A stretch of DNA of 11,244 nucleotides from positions 1 through 11,244 of the forward strand of contig CALBKP010000126.1 of NCBI GenBank assembly GCA_937895825.1. The letters run 5' to 3'. This DNA is from an uncultured Alistipes sp. (GTDB taxonomy: Bacteria > Bacteroidota > Bacteroidia > Bacteroidales > Rikenellaceae). The notes under the pieces are model-generated. The model was not told where the DNA came from. It did not search any database and worked only from the letters and a program-made list of their open reading frames with translations. Position numbers and translations under genes: made by a program. Positions 1 to 6,828 of this stretch are shown here, one piece after another (within the stretch, counting starts at the first letter, position 1; each line of letters starts with the position of its first letter).

Positions 1-2
1 GC

Positions 3-98
3 CCACGCTCGGCATCGCTCTACAAGCGCTACGAGAAGGAGTTTGGCGAGGAGTTCACCTCACTCAAGCGTAAGCGCATAATACCGTTTATCTATTAA
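3..98 (+). CDS. C-terminal end of a steroid 5-alpha-reductase family protein (partial)
   Basis: Only the last 31 codons and the TAA stop are in the window; the gene begins upstream. The readable tail ends KRKRIIPFIY and is preceded by LYKRYEKEFGEEF. This matches the conserved C-terminus of the 3-oxo-5-alpha-steroid 4-dehydrogenase family: an aromatic/basic segment, then K-F-x-E-x-[YF], then R-K-x-I-I-P-F at the very end, as in human SRD5A1. Members are multi-pass membrane enzymes that use NADPH to reduce the delta-4 double bond of 3-oxo steroids with 5-alpha geometry. The next gene, an ene-reductase-type flavoprotein, starts 24 bases downstream, and an SDR follows it, which supports a steroid or bile-acid role. 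The call rests on a short tail plus context. Related membrane families such as isoprenylcysteine methyltransferase-like proteins cannot be fully excluded. Confidence 0.55.
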   Translation, partial: PRSASLYKRYEKEFGEEFTSLKRKRIIPFIY

Positions 99-122
99 TG
101 AAAAAAGTAAAACCCAAGTGTG

Positions 123-1370
123 ATGGATAGCAAGAAACGTTTGGAGGAGTCGAAACTATTTACTCCGTATAAGTTAGGCAGTGTGACGCTGCGCAACCGA
201 GTGATACGCTCGGCAGCGTTTGAATCTATGGGTAAGGACTTTTCGCCCACCCAGCAGCTTAAGGATTACCACGTGAGCGTGGCTAAAGGTGGCGTGGGTA
301 TGACTACGGTGGCATACGCCTCGATTAACCGTAGCGGTATCTCGTTCAACAAGCAGCTATGGTTGAGGGATGAGATAGTGCCTGCGTTGCGTGACCTCAC
401 GGATGCAGTACACAAGGAGGGTGCGGCTGTGGGTATTCAGCTTGGCCACTGTGGTAATATGACCCACTGGTCTACGGCTGGTAGCTTCCCGGTGTCGGCA
501 TCTAACGGCTTTAATCTCTACTCGCCAACGTTCCATCGTCGTATGAGTAAGGCCGAGATTAAGCAGTTTGCCAAGGACTTCGGTACAGCCGTTGAGACGG
601 CCTATAACGCGGGCTTCGACTCTGTGGAGGTACACGCTGGCCACGGCTATCTTATCTCGCAGTTTTTGTCGCCATATACAAACCATCGTCACGATGAGTA
701 TGGTGGCTCATTGGAGAATCGTATGCGCTTTATGAATATGTGCTTGGAGGAGGTGGTTGAGGCTGCTCGCAAGCGCGGTATGGGCGTTCTTGTTAAGCAT
801 AACATGGAGGATGGCTTCAAGCGTGGTATTCAGGTGCCTGAGTCTATCGAGATAGCAAAGCAGATTGAAACCTTCGGCGTTGATGGCATCGTACTCTCGT
901 CGGGCTTCGTTTCGAAGGCACCGATGGCCGTTATGCGTGGCCGCATTCCCACAAAGACTATGGGCTACTATATGGGCTGGAACGAGTGGTTGCAGAAGAT
1001 TGTAGTTTCGCTCTTTGGCCAGTGGCTCATCAAGCAGTACGACTTCGAGGAGTGCTACTTCTTAGAGAATGCCAAGAAGTTCCGTGCGGCGTTGAAGGGC
1101 CCGCTGGTATATGTCGGTGGCCTGGTGTCGCGTGAGGGTATCGAGAAGGTTCTCGACGAGGGCTTCGAACTCGTGCAGATGGCGCGTGCGCTGGTCAACG
1201 ACCCTGCGTTTGTTAACAAACTTAGGGCGGGAGATATGTCTACACGTAGTGGTTGCGACCATCGTGATTACTGCATGGCGCGTATGTACTCGGTAGATAT
1301 GCAGTGCTGCCACAATTGCAAGGAGCACATCCCAGAGCGTCTGTGGAGAGAGATTAATAAGATTAAGTAG
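123..1370 (+). CDS. NADH:flavin oxidoreductase, Old Yellow Enzyme family (BaiCD/5-beta-reductase-like, single domain)
   Basis: This 415-residue protein is an FMN-binding TIM-barrel ene-reductase. Numbering from ATG 123, it shows the N-terminal LFTPYKLGSVTLRNRV segment, QLGH (106-109), the substrate-binding His pair in HAGHGYL (H171, H174), the signature QFLSPYTNHRHDEYGG and SLENRMRF, a late YVGG strand (330-333) and QMARALVNDP (352-361). A cysteine-rich tail (C378, C384, C395, C396, C399) occupies the place where larger relatives bind a 4Fe-4S cluster. The FAD/NAD domain of the roughly 640-670-residue 2,4-dienoyl-CoA reductase/BaiCD type is absent. An insertion around 273-318 includes a hydrophobic stretch (KIVVSLFGQWLIKQY) and FEECYFLENA, which suggests a particular OYE subfamily and perhaps membrane contact. 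GTG 120 is an in-frame alternative start; ATG 123 is preferred. Its place between a 5-alpha-reductase tail and an SDR suggests reduction of a delta-4 or delta-6 3-oxo steroid or bile acid. The family is certain; the substrate is inferred. Confidence 0.88.
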   Translation: MDSKKRLEESKLFTPYKLGSVTLRNRVIRSAAFESMGKDFSPTQQLKDYHVSVAKGGVGMTTVAYASINRSGISFNKQLWLRDEIVPALRDLTDAVHKEGAAVGIQLGHCGNMTHWSTAGSFPVSASNGFNLYSPTFHRRMSKAEIKQFAKDFGTAVETAYNAGFDSVEVHAGHGYLISQFLSPYTNHRHDEYGGSLENRMRFMNMCLEEVVEAARKRGMGVLVKHNMEDGFKRGIQVPESIEIAKQIETFGVDGIVLSSGFVSKAPMAVMRGRIPTKTMGYYMGWNEWLQKIVVSLFGQWLIKQYDFEECYFLENAKKFRAALKGPLVYVGGLVSREGIEKVLDEGFELVQMARALVNDPAFVNKLRAGDMSTRSGCDHRDYCMARMYSVDMQCCHNCKEHIPERLWREINKIK

Positions 1371-1379
1371 CGAGAGGGA

Positions 1380-2198
1380 ATGTGTTTCTGTAGAAAGAAT
1401 AGGGGCGAGGTGTCCAGAGGTAAGTCGTGGGCGTTGGTTACGGGTGCGGCAATTGGTATTGGTCGCCAGTATGCAGAGCGTTTAGCCATGTTGGGCTATA
1501 ACCTCGTGTTGGTAGATATCCTTGAAGAGATAACTACCGAGGCGGTGGTTATTGCCGAGCAATACAAGGTGAAGGTCGAGGCGTGTGTTATGGACCTTGC
1601 ATGTGAGCGCGCGGCACACGAGCTACATGCGTGGACCGTGGAGCAGGGGTATGAGTTCGATGTCGTGATTAATAATGCAGGCATCTTCTCTTTCTGCGAT
1701 ATTCTGAATACGCCCGTGGAGCGTCTTGAGCGTGTGCTTCTGTTGCACGACCTTACGCTTACGCTAATGTGCCGCCTTTATGGAGAAGATATGAAAAAAC
1801 GTGGTAAGGGCCGCATACTTAATATGTCGTCGTACTCGATATGGATGCCCTTCCCCGGCTTGTCTGTATATAGCGCGAGTAAGGCCTATGTCAAGAGTTT
1901 CACGGAGGCCTTTGCTAAGGAGTTGCGCGGTACGGGTGTGACCATAACTGCAATATGTCCTGCAGGTATCGCTACCGATCTCTATGGCCTATCTAAGGGG
2001 TTGCAACGTTTTGGTGTTAAGTGGGGTATCCTGATGTCGCCTAAGAGCTGTGCCCGTCGTGGCCTTAACGCTATGTTTAGGGGTCGCAGCGTGGTTGTTC
2101 CCGACTGGTGGTTTAGACTGTTTATCCCTATTTGCAAGTATCTCCCAGGCTTCTTGATTCGTCCGCTGAGAAACTTCACGATGAAGTGGCAGAAGTAG
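1380..2198 (+). CDS. Short-chain dehydrogenase/reductase, putative hydroxysteroid dehydrogenase
   Basis: This 272-residue classical SDR has a Rossmann fold. It shows the cofactor motif TGAAIGIG (21-28), Asp46 at the end of beta-2 (a position that usually favours NAD(H)), NNAG (98-101), catalytic Ser151 and the YxxxK pair Tyr164/Lys168, and CPAGIATDLY after beta-6. The Asn of the usual N-S-Y-K tetrad appears to be His123 by spacing back from the MKKRGKGRILNMSS segment. The C-terminal part is basic and hydrophobic (WWFRLFIPICKYLPGFLI), consistent with membrane association. It starts 9 bases after the flavin reductase stop, so it is almost certainly co-transcribed with it. ATG 1380 gives a 15-residue lead before the first strand; GTG 1410 is a possible shorter start. 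With its two upstream neighbours it would fit a 3-beta-hydroxysteroid dehydrogenase interconverting 3-oxo and 3-hydroxy groups. The SDR family is certain; the substrate is inferred from context. Confidence 0.87.
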   Translation: MCFCRKNRGEVSRGKSWALVTGAAIGIGRQYAERLAMLGYNLVLVDILEEITTEAVVIAEQYKVKVEACVMDLACERAAHELHAWTVEQGYEFDVVINNAGIFSFCDILNTPVERLERVLLLHDLTLTLMCRLYGEDMKKRGKGRILNMSSYSIWMPFPGLSVYSASKAYVKSFTEAFAKELRGTGVTITAICPAGIATDLYGLSKGLQRFGVKWGILMSPKSCARRGLNAMFRGRSVVVPDWWFRLFIPICKYLPGFLIRPLRNFTMKWQK

Positions 2199-2216
2199 GA
2201 GTGTTTTAGATCAAGC

Positions 2217-4661
2217 ATGAATAGTATGGGTCAACATATCGAGAATCCAACCTCCTCGGAGGTGCATAATCAGCCTAAGAAAAGGGGTGGGTGGTGTCGT
2301 AAGATGCTACGCACTCTTCTGCTTATTATGATGTTGCTACTCTTGGCTGTGGTCTGCGTAATCTGCAACTTGGGCTCGATCGTAGAGCATATTATAGAGA
2401 GTAACGACATAGAGTATGTTGGTCGTCGTGTGGAGATGAACGACCTCGGTATCAAGCTACTCAGTGGAGAGATTGATGTTGACGACCTCGTTGTGTATGA
2501 GGATGATGGAGTAGTGGAGTTTGTCAATATTGACCATCTTGAAGCATCGCTCGACCTTGCGGCGCTACTTGATAGCCATGTTCACGTCACAAGCCTAAGT
2601 CTTACCAATCCACACTTTGGCATTACTCAGTCGGGCGATGAGTTTAACTTCGATACGCTCGTAGAGTTTATCATGGATGAGTATGTCGATGATGCGGAGG
2701 ATGTTGAAGAGGGTGAGTCGTGGCGTGTGACTATCGATAATGTTAGGGTTGATGGTGGTGAGCTTGCATATTACGACAAGGGGATAGACGAGCATTGGGA
2801 TATCACGAAACTCGCGTTGCGTACGCCAATGATTAGACTGGAGGATACCATTAGCGAGATTGACTGCGCTATGCAGATAAATGAGGGGGGAGAGCTCAAC
2901 GGTGTGCTCGACCTTAATTGTCAGACACTCGATTTCCATTTCGATGGTGCGTTGAAGGGGTTTGACTTGGCCGATACGTATAAGTACTGGACACCTGTGG
3001 TGAATGTCACGGAGATTGGTGGAGCGATAGCTGCCGATGTTGAGATTGAGGGTTGCGTGAGCGACATCCTGGCAATGAATATCTCGGGAGATGTCATTGC
3101 CGACAGCCTTGCAATTGCGGGCCCTGATGGCGGTAATCTGTTAAGTGCTGAGCGTGTGGAGGCATCAATCGCGGATATCAATCTTAAGGAGCAACGCTAT
3201 GTGTTCCATAATGTGATGATGGATGGCTACGCTACGCAGCTGCACCTACGCCACGATGGCGGCTCGAACTTTGATATGCTCTTCTACGGTGAGCCAGAGG
3301 TGAGCATCGAGACTACGTCGAGCGAGGTGGGCGATGATATGTACGATGTGAGGGAGCGCGTCACGGTGACAACCTCGGAGGAGGTGGCACCCATGGGCGA
3401 TATGACGCTGCGCATAGCCTCGTTAGATCTGAAGAATGGAGCGCTAACGTTCTCGGATCATACTATGCACGAGGAGTTTAGCTATGTGTTACGTAATATA
3501 GCAATACGAAGCCAGAATTTCGATATCATGGCTAAGAATCGTATTACGGTGCGTGCTAACCTGCCGAAGCAGGGCACGGCTCTCGTGCAGTGGGAAGGAT
3601 CGCTTAGCGACTTCTACAATCAGAGCATTATGACGATGCTCACGAATGTAGATATGCAGGGTCTGTCGACATATCTGGAGCACTACACGGCATTCCCTAT
3701 ACTCTCGGGTAATATGACCTTCCGTAGCCAGAACGTGGTGACAAATGGCAAACTGAGCGGTACAAACCAACTCGGAACGTATAAGTTTGCGATTGGTAAT
3801 AAGGATCGTAAGTTGGATGCGGAGTACGACCTGCCGCTTAAGTTTGGACTGTTTGTCCTTACCGACAGTAACGACAATATAGATGTAGACTTCCCGATAT
3901 CGGGAAATATCGAGTCGCCAGAGTTCTCGTATCGAAAGATAATTATCAAGGCTATCGGTAACCTGCTGCTTAAGATCGTCTCGTCGCCCTTTGAATGGAT
4001 GGCTCCCGATAAGCAGGATGCTTTTAGGCACATAGACATCGACCTGCTCACGCCAGGCTTCGATGCCGAGCACTATGCGCGCTTAGATCGTATGGCTGAG
4101 GTACTCAAGGAGGATGGCACGGTGAGGGTGCGCCTCACGCAGCGCGTGAACTATGACCGTGCAGTGCAGCGACTCTCGGACCTCAACCTTAGAATAGCAT
4201 ATTATAATGCTACGGAGGGACGTGATAGTGGTTATCTCGACATGCTCGACTTTGCACGCATCGAGGACATGCGTCTGTCGAATAGACGTGTGTCGGATTT
4301 TGCCGACTCGCAGCTGATGCGCCGTGGTGTAGATCCAACGAATATGTCGCCGCACGCCAAGGCGAGAGCGTTGTATGGTGATATGGTCGACGAGCAGTTG
4401 CTGAACCTTATGCACTTGCGTAACCGTCTTATCAAGGAGTATGTCACCTTCCAACACTCTGAACTTGATGTCGAGGCATTCGGGGTGAACGATATCGTTG
4501 TTGAGGATATCAAGCGTTACAAGGGTAAGGATCGCTATACGGTGACGCTTATGATCGAAGATGAGGAGATAGAGATGGAGGCAGAGACTATGGACGAGGT
4601 AGCAACGGAGGAGTATTACGATGCCTACATCCTGGAGGATGATACAGAAACAGAGGAATAA
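2217..4661 (+). CDS. AsmA/DUF748-like membrane-anchored protein
   Basis: This 814-residue protein begins with a short basic cytoplasmic segment (KKRGGWCRKMLR, 21-32) and one transmembrane helix (about 33-50, LLLIMMLLLLAVVCVICN). The rest should lie in the periplasm and is dominated by beta-strand-like, alternating-polarity sequence. The first part has the AsmA/DUF748 character: a VEMNDLGIKLLSGEIDVDDL segment, then VTSLSLTNPHFGI and FNFDTLVEF, with an acidic linker near 155-168. Around 567-595 lies SPEFSYRKIIIKAIGNLLLK followed by SPFEWM, typical of the end of the AsmA-like region. A helical LTPGFDAEHYARLDRMAEVL block follows near 605. The tail is strongly acidic. AsmA-like proteins are thought to form hydrophobic grooves that carry lipids between inner and outer membranes. 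It starts 18 bases after the SDR and is probably in the same operon, but a direct link to steroid chemistry is only a guess. Confidence 0.78.
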   Translation: MNSMGQHIENPTSSEVHNQPKKRGGWCRKMLRTLLLIMMLLLLAVVCVICNLGSIVEHIIESNDIEYVGRRVEMNDLGIKLLSGEIDVDDLVVYEDDGVVEFVNIDHLEASLDLAALLDSHVHVTSLSLTNPHFGITQSGDEFNFDTLVEFIMDEYVDDAEDVEEGESWRVTIDNVRVDGGELAYYDKGIDEHWDITKLALRTPMIRLEDTISEIDCAMQINEGGELNGVLDLNCQTLDFHFDGALKGFDLADTYKYWTPVVNVTEIGGAIAADVEIEGCVSDILAMNISGDVIADSLAIAGPDGGNLLSAERVEASIADINLKEQRYVFHNVMMDGYATQLHLRHDGGSNFDMLFYGEPEVSIETTSSEVGDDMYDVRERVTVTTSEEVAPMGDMTLRIASLDLKNGALTFSDHTMHEEFSYVLRNIAIRSQNFDIMAKNRITVRANLPKQGTALVQWEGSLSDFYNQSIMTMLTNVDMQGLSTYLEHYTAFPILSGNMTFRSQNVVTNGKLSGTNQLGTYKFAIGNKDRKLDAEYDLPLKFGLFVLTDSNDNIDVDFPISGNIESPEFSYRKIIIKAIGNLLLKIVSSPFEWMAPDKQDAFRHIDIDLLTPGFDAEHYARLDRMAEVLKEDGTVRVRLTQRVNYDRAVQRLSDLNLRIAYYNATEGRDSGYLDMLDFARIEDMRLSNRRVSDFADSQLMRRGVDPTNMSPHAKARALYGDMVDEQLLNLMHLRNRLIKEYVTFQHSELDVEAFGVNDIVVEDIKRYKGKDRYTVTLMIEDEEIEMEAETMDEVATEEYYDAYILEDDTETEE

Positions 4662-4703
4662 ATACCAAAATATCAATCAAATAAATTAAAAACAACAAAG
4701 CAA

Positions 4704-5708
4704 ATGAAAAAGTTATTCGCAATGGTGGCTGTTGGTGCCACATCGTTGGCAGTTGTAGCATGTGGCAACAACGAGCCTAAGGAGCTTGACTCATTGTCGT
4801 ATGCCGTAGGTGCAGACGTAGGTCTTGGTATGAAATTCGGTATGGCCGATTTTAACCTCGACAATGCTATCGTTCTTCAGAACTTGGAGGATTTCTACAA
4901 AAATGGTGACCTCGAGGGCGAGGAGATGGAGGAGTTGCGTCAGCGTATGATGGAGTTCCAGTACACACGTTTTATGCCCTATGCTCAGGCAAAGCGTATG
5001 CGTGAGATGGTTGAGACCGATTGTCCCGACACGTTGCCCGCATTGCCCGAGTTGTTCGACGAGGCATTCACCCGCGAGGATCTCTCTACAATGATGGGTA
5101 AGAATATGGGTGCATCGCTTAAGAGCATCGGAGAGGATCTCAATATGCAGTGGGTGAAGATCGCTATAAATGAGGCTCTTGCAGTTGACACTGAGGAGCA
5201 CGTTGACTCACTCATGCGCCTCACTAACGAGGAGCGTATGGGCATCTTCCAGCGTCTTAGCCAAAAGAAACAGCAGGAGGCTATCGCTGAGCGTGAGCGT
5301 CTTATGAAGGAGAACACCGAGGAGTCAGCTAAGTGGTTGGCAGAGATCGAGCAGCAGGATGGCGTTCAGAAGACCGAGTCAGGTTTGTTGTATCGCATCG
5401 ACCGCGATGGTGATGGCGTGCAGGCTACTGAGGATACAGACGTTGTATTGGTAAACTACGAGGGTAAGACCCGCACAGGTAAGGTATTTGACTCAAGCTA
5501 CGAGCGTGAGGAGCCTATCTCATTCCCTCTCAACCGCGTTATTAAGGGTTGGACTGAGGGTATGAAGCTCGTTAAGGTTGGTGGTCAGATTACACTCTGG
5601 ATCCCCGCTGAGATGGCTTATGGTGAGCGTGGTGCTGGTGCTGACATCGGCCCTAATGAGGCTCTCGAGTTTAAGGTTGAGCTCTTGGAGGTTAACCCCG
5701 AGGAGTAA
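4704..5708 (+). CDS. FKBP-type peptidyl-prolyl cis-trans isomerase lipoprotein
   Basis: This 334-residue exported protein has a signal peptide ending in the lipobox VVAC (Cys20 lipidated), then an N-terminal FKBP_N-like helical dimerisation region. The FKBP domain occupies about 225-330. Active-site and fold residues are visible: VNYEGKTRTGKVFDSS (Tyr251, Phe262, Asp263), RVIKGW (Val279, Ile280, Trp283), AYGERG (Tyr306) and Phe323 in EFKVELLEV. It should speed proline isomerisation and chaperone folding of periplasmic or outer-membrane proteins, like Mip/FkpA. The middle part is rich in Glu, Met and Gln (residues about 68-215), probably forming long helices linking the two domains. The 42-base leader is very A-rich with no Shine-Dalgarno, a common arrangement for well-translated Bacteroidetes genes. 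It may be co-transcribed with the AsmA-like gene or have its own promoter; no clear TAnnTTTG element is visible just upstream. Confidence 0.93.
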   Translation: MKKLFAMVAVGATSLAVVACGNNEPKELDSLSYAVGADVGLGMKFGMADFNLDNAIVLQNLEDFYKNGDLEGEEMEELRQRMMEFQYTRFMPYAQAKRMREMVETDCPDTLPALPELFDEAFTREDLSTMMGKNMGASLKSIGEDLNMQWVKIAINEALAVDTEEHVDSLMRLTNEERMGIFQRLSQKKQQEAIAERERLMKENTEESAKWLAEIEQQDGVQKTESGLLYRIDRDGDGVQATEDTDVVLVNYEGKTRTGKVFDSSYEREEPISFPLNRVIKGWTEGMKLVKVGGQITLWIPAEMAYGERGAGADIGPNEALEFKVELLEVNPEE

Positions 5709-5733
5709 TTGGATGTAGATTAACAATATGTGA

Positions 5734-5765
5734 AGAGTGGCTGTCCCTTTTGGGGTAGCCACTCT
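5734..5765 (+). terminator. Hairpin terminator between convergent genes
   Basis: A 14-base-pair stem (5734-5747 with 5752-5765) closes a TTTT loop. All fourteen positions pair, two of them as G-T wobbles. It starts 25 bases after the FKBP stop and is followed by the T-rich stretch atgtttcatctctttt, so it probably ends the plus-strand transcript. It also lies 24 bases past the end of the convergent aldolase gene and may end that transcript too, though the minus side lacks a T-run. Confidence 0.8.
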
Positions 5766-5789
5766 ATGTTTCATCTCTTTTGACTGTGG

Positions 5790-6815
5790 TTATAGATAGG
5801 AGATAAGCTCGTCAATCTCCTCCGTCGTCGTTGCCCAGCTCGTTACGAAACGCACCGTGGAGTGTGTCTCACCGCGAGGTCCCCAGTAGTCGAACGACAC
5901 GTGCTCGCGTAGGCTGTCGATGACGGCGTTGGGTAGACGTATGAACTGCTGGTTTGTGGGTGACTCGATGACCACCTCGTAGCCCGCCGTGCGGAAAGCT
6001 TCGCGTAGACGTAGTGCATGTTTTACAGCCTCGTCAGCAATGCGCGTGTAGAGCCTGTCGCTAAGGAGCGTGAGGAACTGCAGACCGAGGAGTCGGCCTT
6101 TTGCCAGCAGTGCGCCATGTTGCTTGACAAGCGAGAAGAGGTGCTTGATGAGCGCGGGGCGTGTGACAATAAGTGCCTCGCCAAATAGTGCTCCACACTT
6201 CGTGCCACCGATATAGAAGGCATCCGAAAGGCGTGCAATGTCTGGGAGTGTAAAGTCAGCACCCTCGGCGGCAAGGGCGTAGCCCAGGCGTGCACCGTCG
6301 ATGTAGAGGGGTATGTTGTGGTTGCGACATACAACGCTCAGTGCCTCTAACTCCGCCAGAGAGTATAGCGTGCCATACTCCGTAGGCTGAGATATGTAGA
6401 GCATGCCTGGGGTTACCATGTGCTGGAAGGTCTCGTCGGCATAGAAGTCGCGAATGAAACGCTCGACATCCTCGGCGCGAACCTTGCCGTCGTAGTGGGG
6501 GAGAGTGAGCACCTTATGTCCCGAAGCCTCGATGGCTCCCGCCTCGTGTACGGCGATATGGCCGCTGTCGGCCGCGAGGACACCCTCCGTCTGGCGGAGG
6601 ATGCCGTCGATGGCCGTAGCATTGGTCTGTGTACCTCCGACAAGGAGCATTACCTCTGCTTCGGGGCAAGCGCAGAGCTCGCGTATAAGAGCACGAGTCT
6701 TGGCAGTATATGGATCGTTACCATAGCCCGCTGTAAGCTCAAGGTTGGTTCTAATGAGTGCATCCATCACGGCGGGGTGCGCTCCTGCCATATAATCCGA
6801 GTCGAAACGTATCAT
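5790..6815 (-). CDS. Threonine aldolase-family PLP-dependent enzyme
   Basis: This 341-residue fold-type I PLP enzyme is of normal length for the family. Visible features are the N-terminal FDSDYMAGAHPAVMDAL, the phosphate-loop segment VGGTQTNATA (59-68), His86 in SGHIAVHEAGA (the position that stacks on PLP), IDGARLGYAL with Asp173 and Arg176, and the Schiff-base lysine Lys206 in YIGGTKCGALFG. The C-terminal FVTSWATTTEEI is also typical. Low-specificity threonine aldolases cleave L-threonine or allo-threonine to glycine and acetaldehyde and act on other beta-hydroxy amino acids in the cytoplasm. The substrate preference of this one cannot be read from sequence; other beta-eliminating lyases share the fold. 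It starts 13 bases after the lipoprotein gene on the same strand, so the two are probably one transcript, although no functional link is apparent. Confidence 0.88.
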   Translation of the reverse strand: MIRFDSDYMAGAHPAVMDALIRTNLELTAGYGNDPYTAKTRALIRELCACPEAEVMLLVGGTQTNATAIDGILRQTEGVLAADSGHIAVHEAGAIEASGHKVLTLPHYDGKVRAEDVERFIRDFYADETFQHMVTPGMLYISQPTEYGTLYSLAELEALSVVCRNHNIPLYIDGARLGYALAAEGADFTLPDIARLSDAFYIGGTKCGALFGEALIVTRPALIKHLFSLVKQHGALLAKGRLLGLQFLTLLSDRLYTRIADEAVKHALRLREAFRTAGYEVVIESPTNQQFIRLPNAVIDSLREHVSFDYWGPRGETHSTVRFVTSWATTTEEIDELISYL

Positions 6816-6828
6816 ATAATAGGTATGG

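Noticed and set aside
98..130. A 10-codon frame (MKKVKPKCDG) starting at ATG 98 in a TAATG stop-start overlap with the preceding gene and ending inside the flavin reductase start.
   Set aside because: Too short to support as a gene, and in a different frame from the reductase. A leader-peptide or coupling role is possible but nothing beyond the TAATG overlap supports it.
3489..4676. Long minus-strand open frames (up to about 197 codons) opposite the AsmA-like gene.
   Set aside because: They are antisense to a continuous 814-residue frame with a membrane helix and AsmA-like patterns, and they show no motifs of their own.
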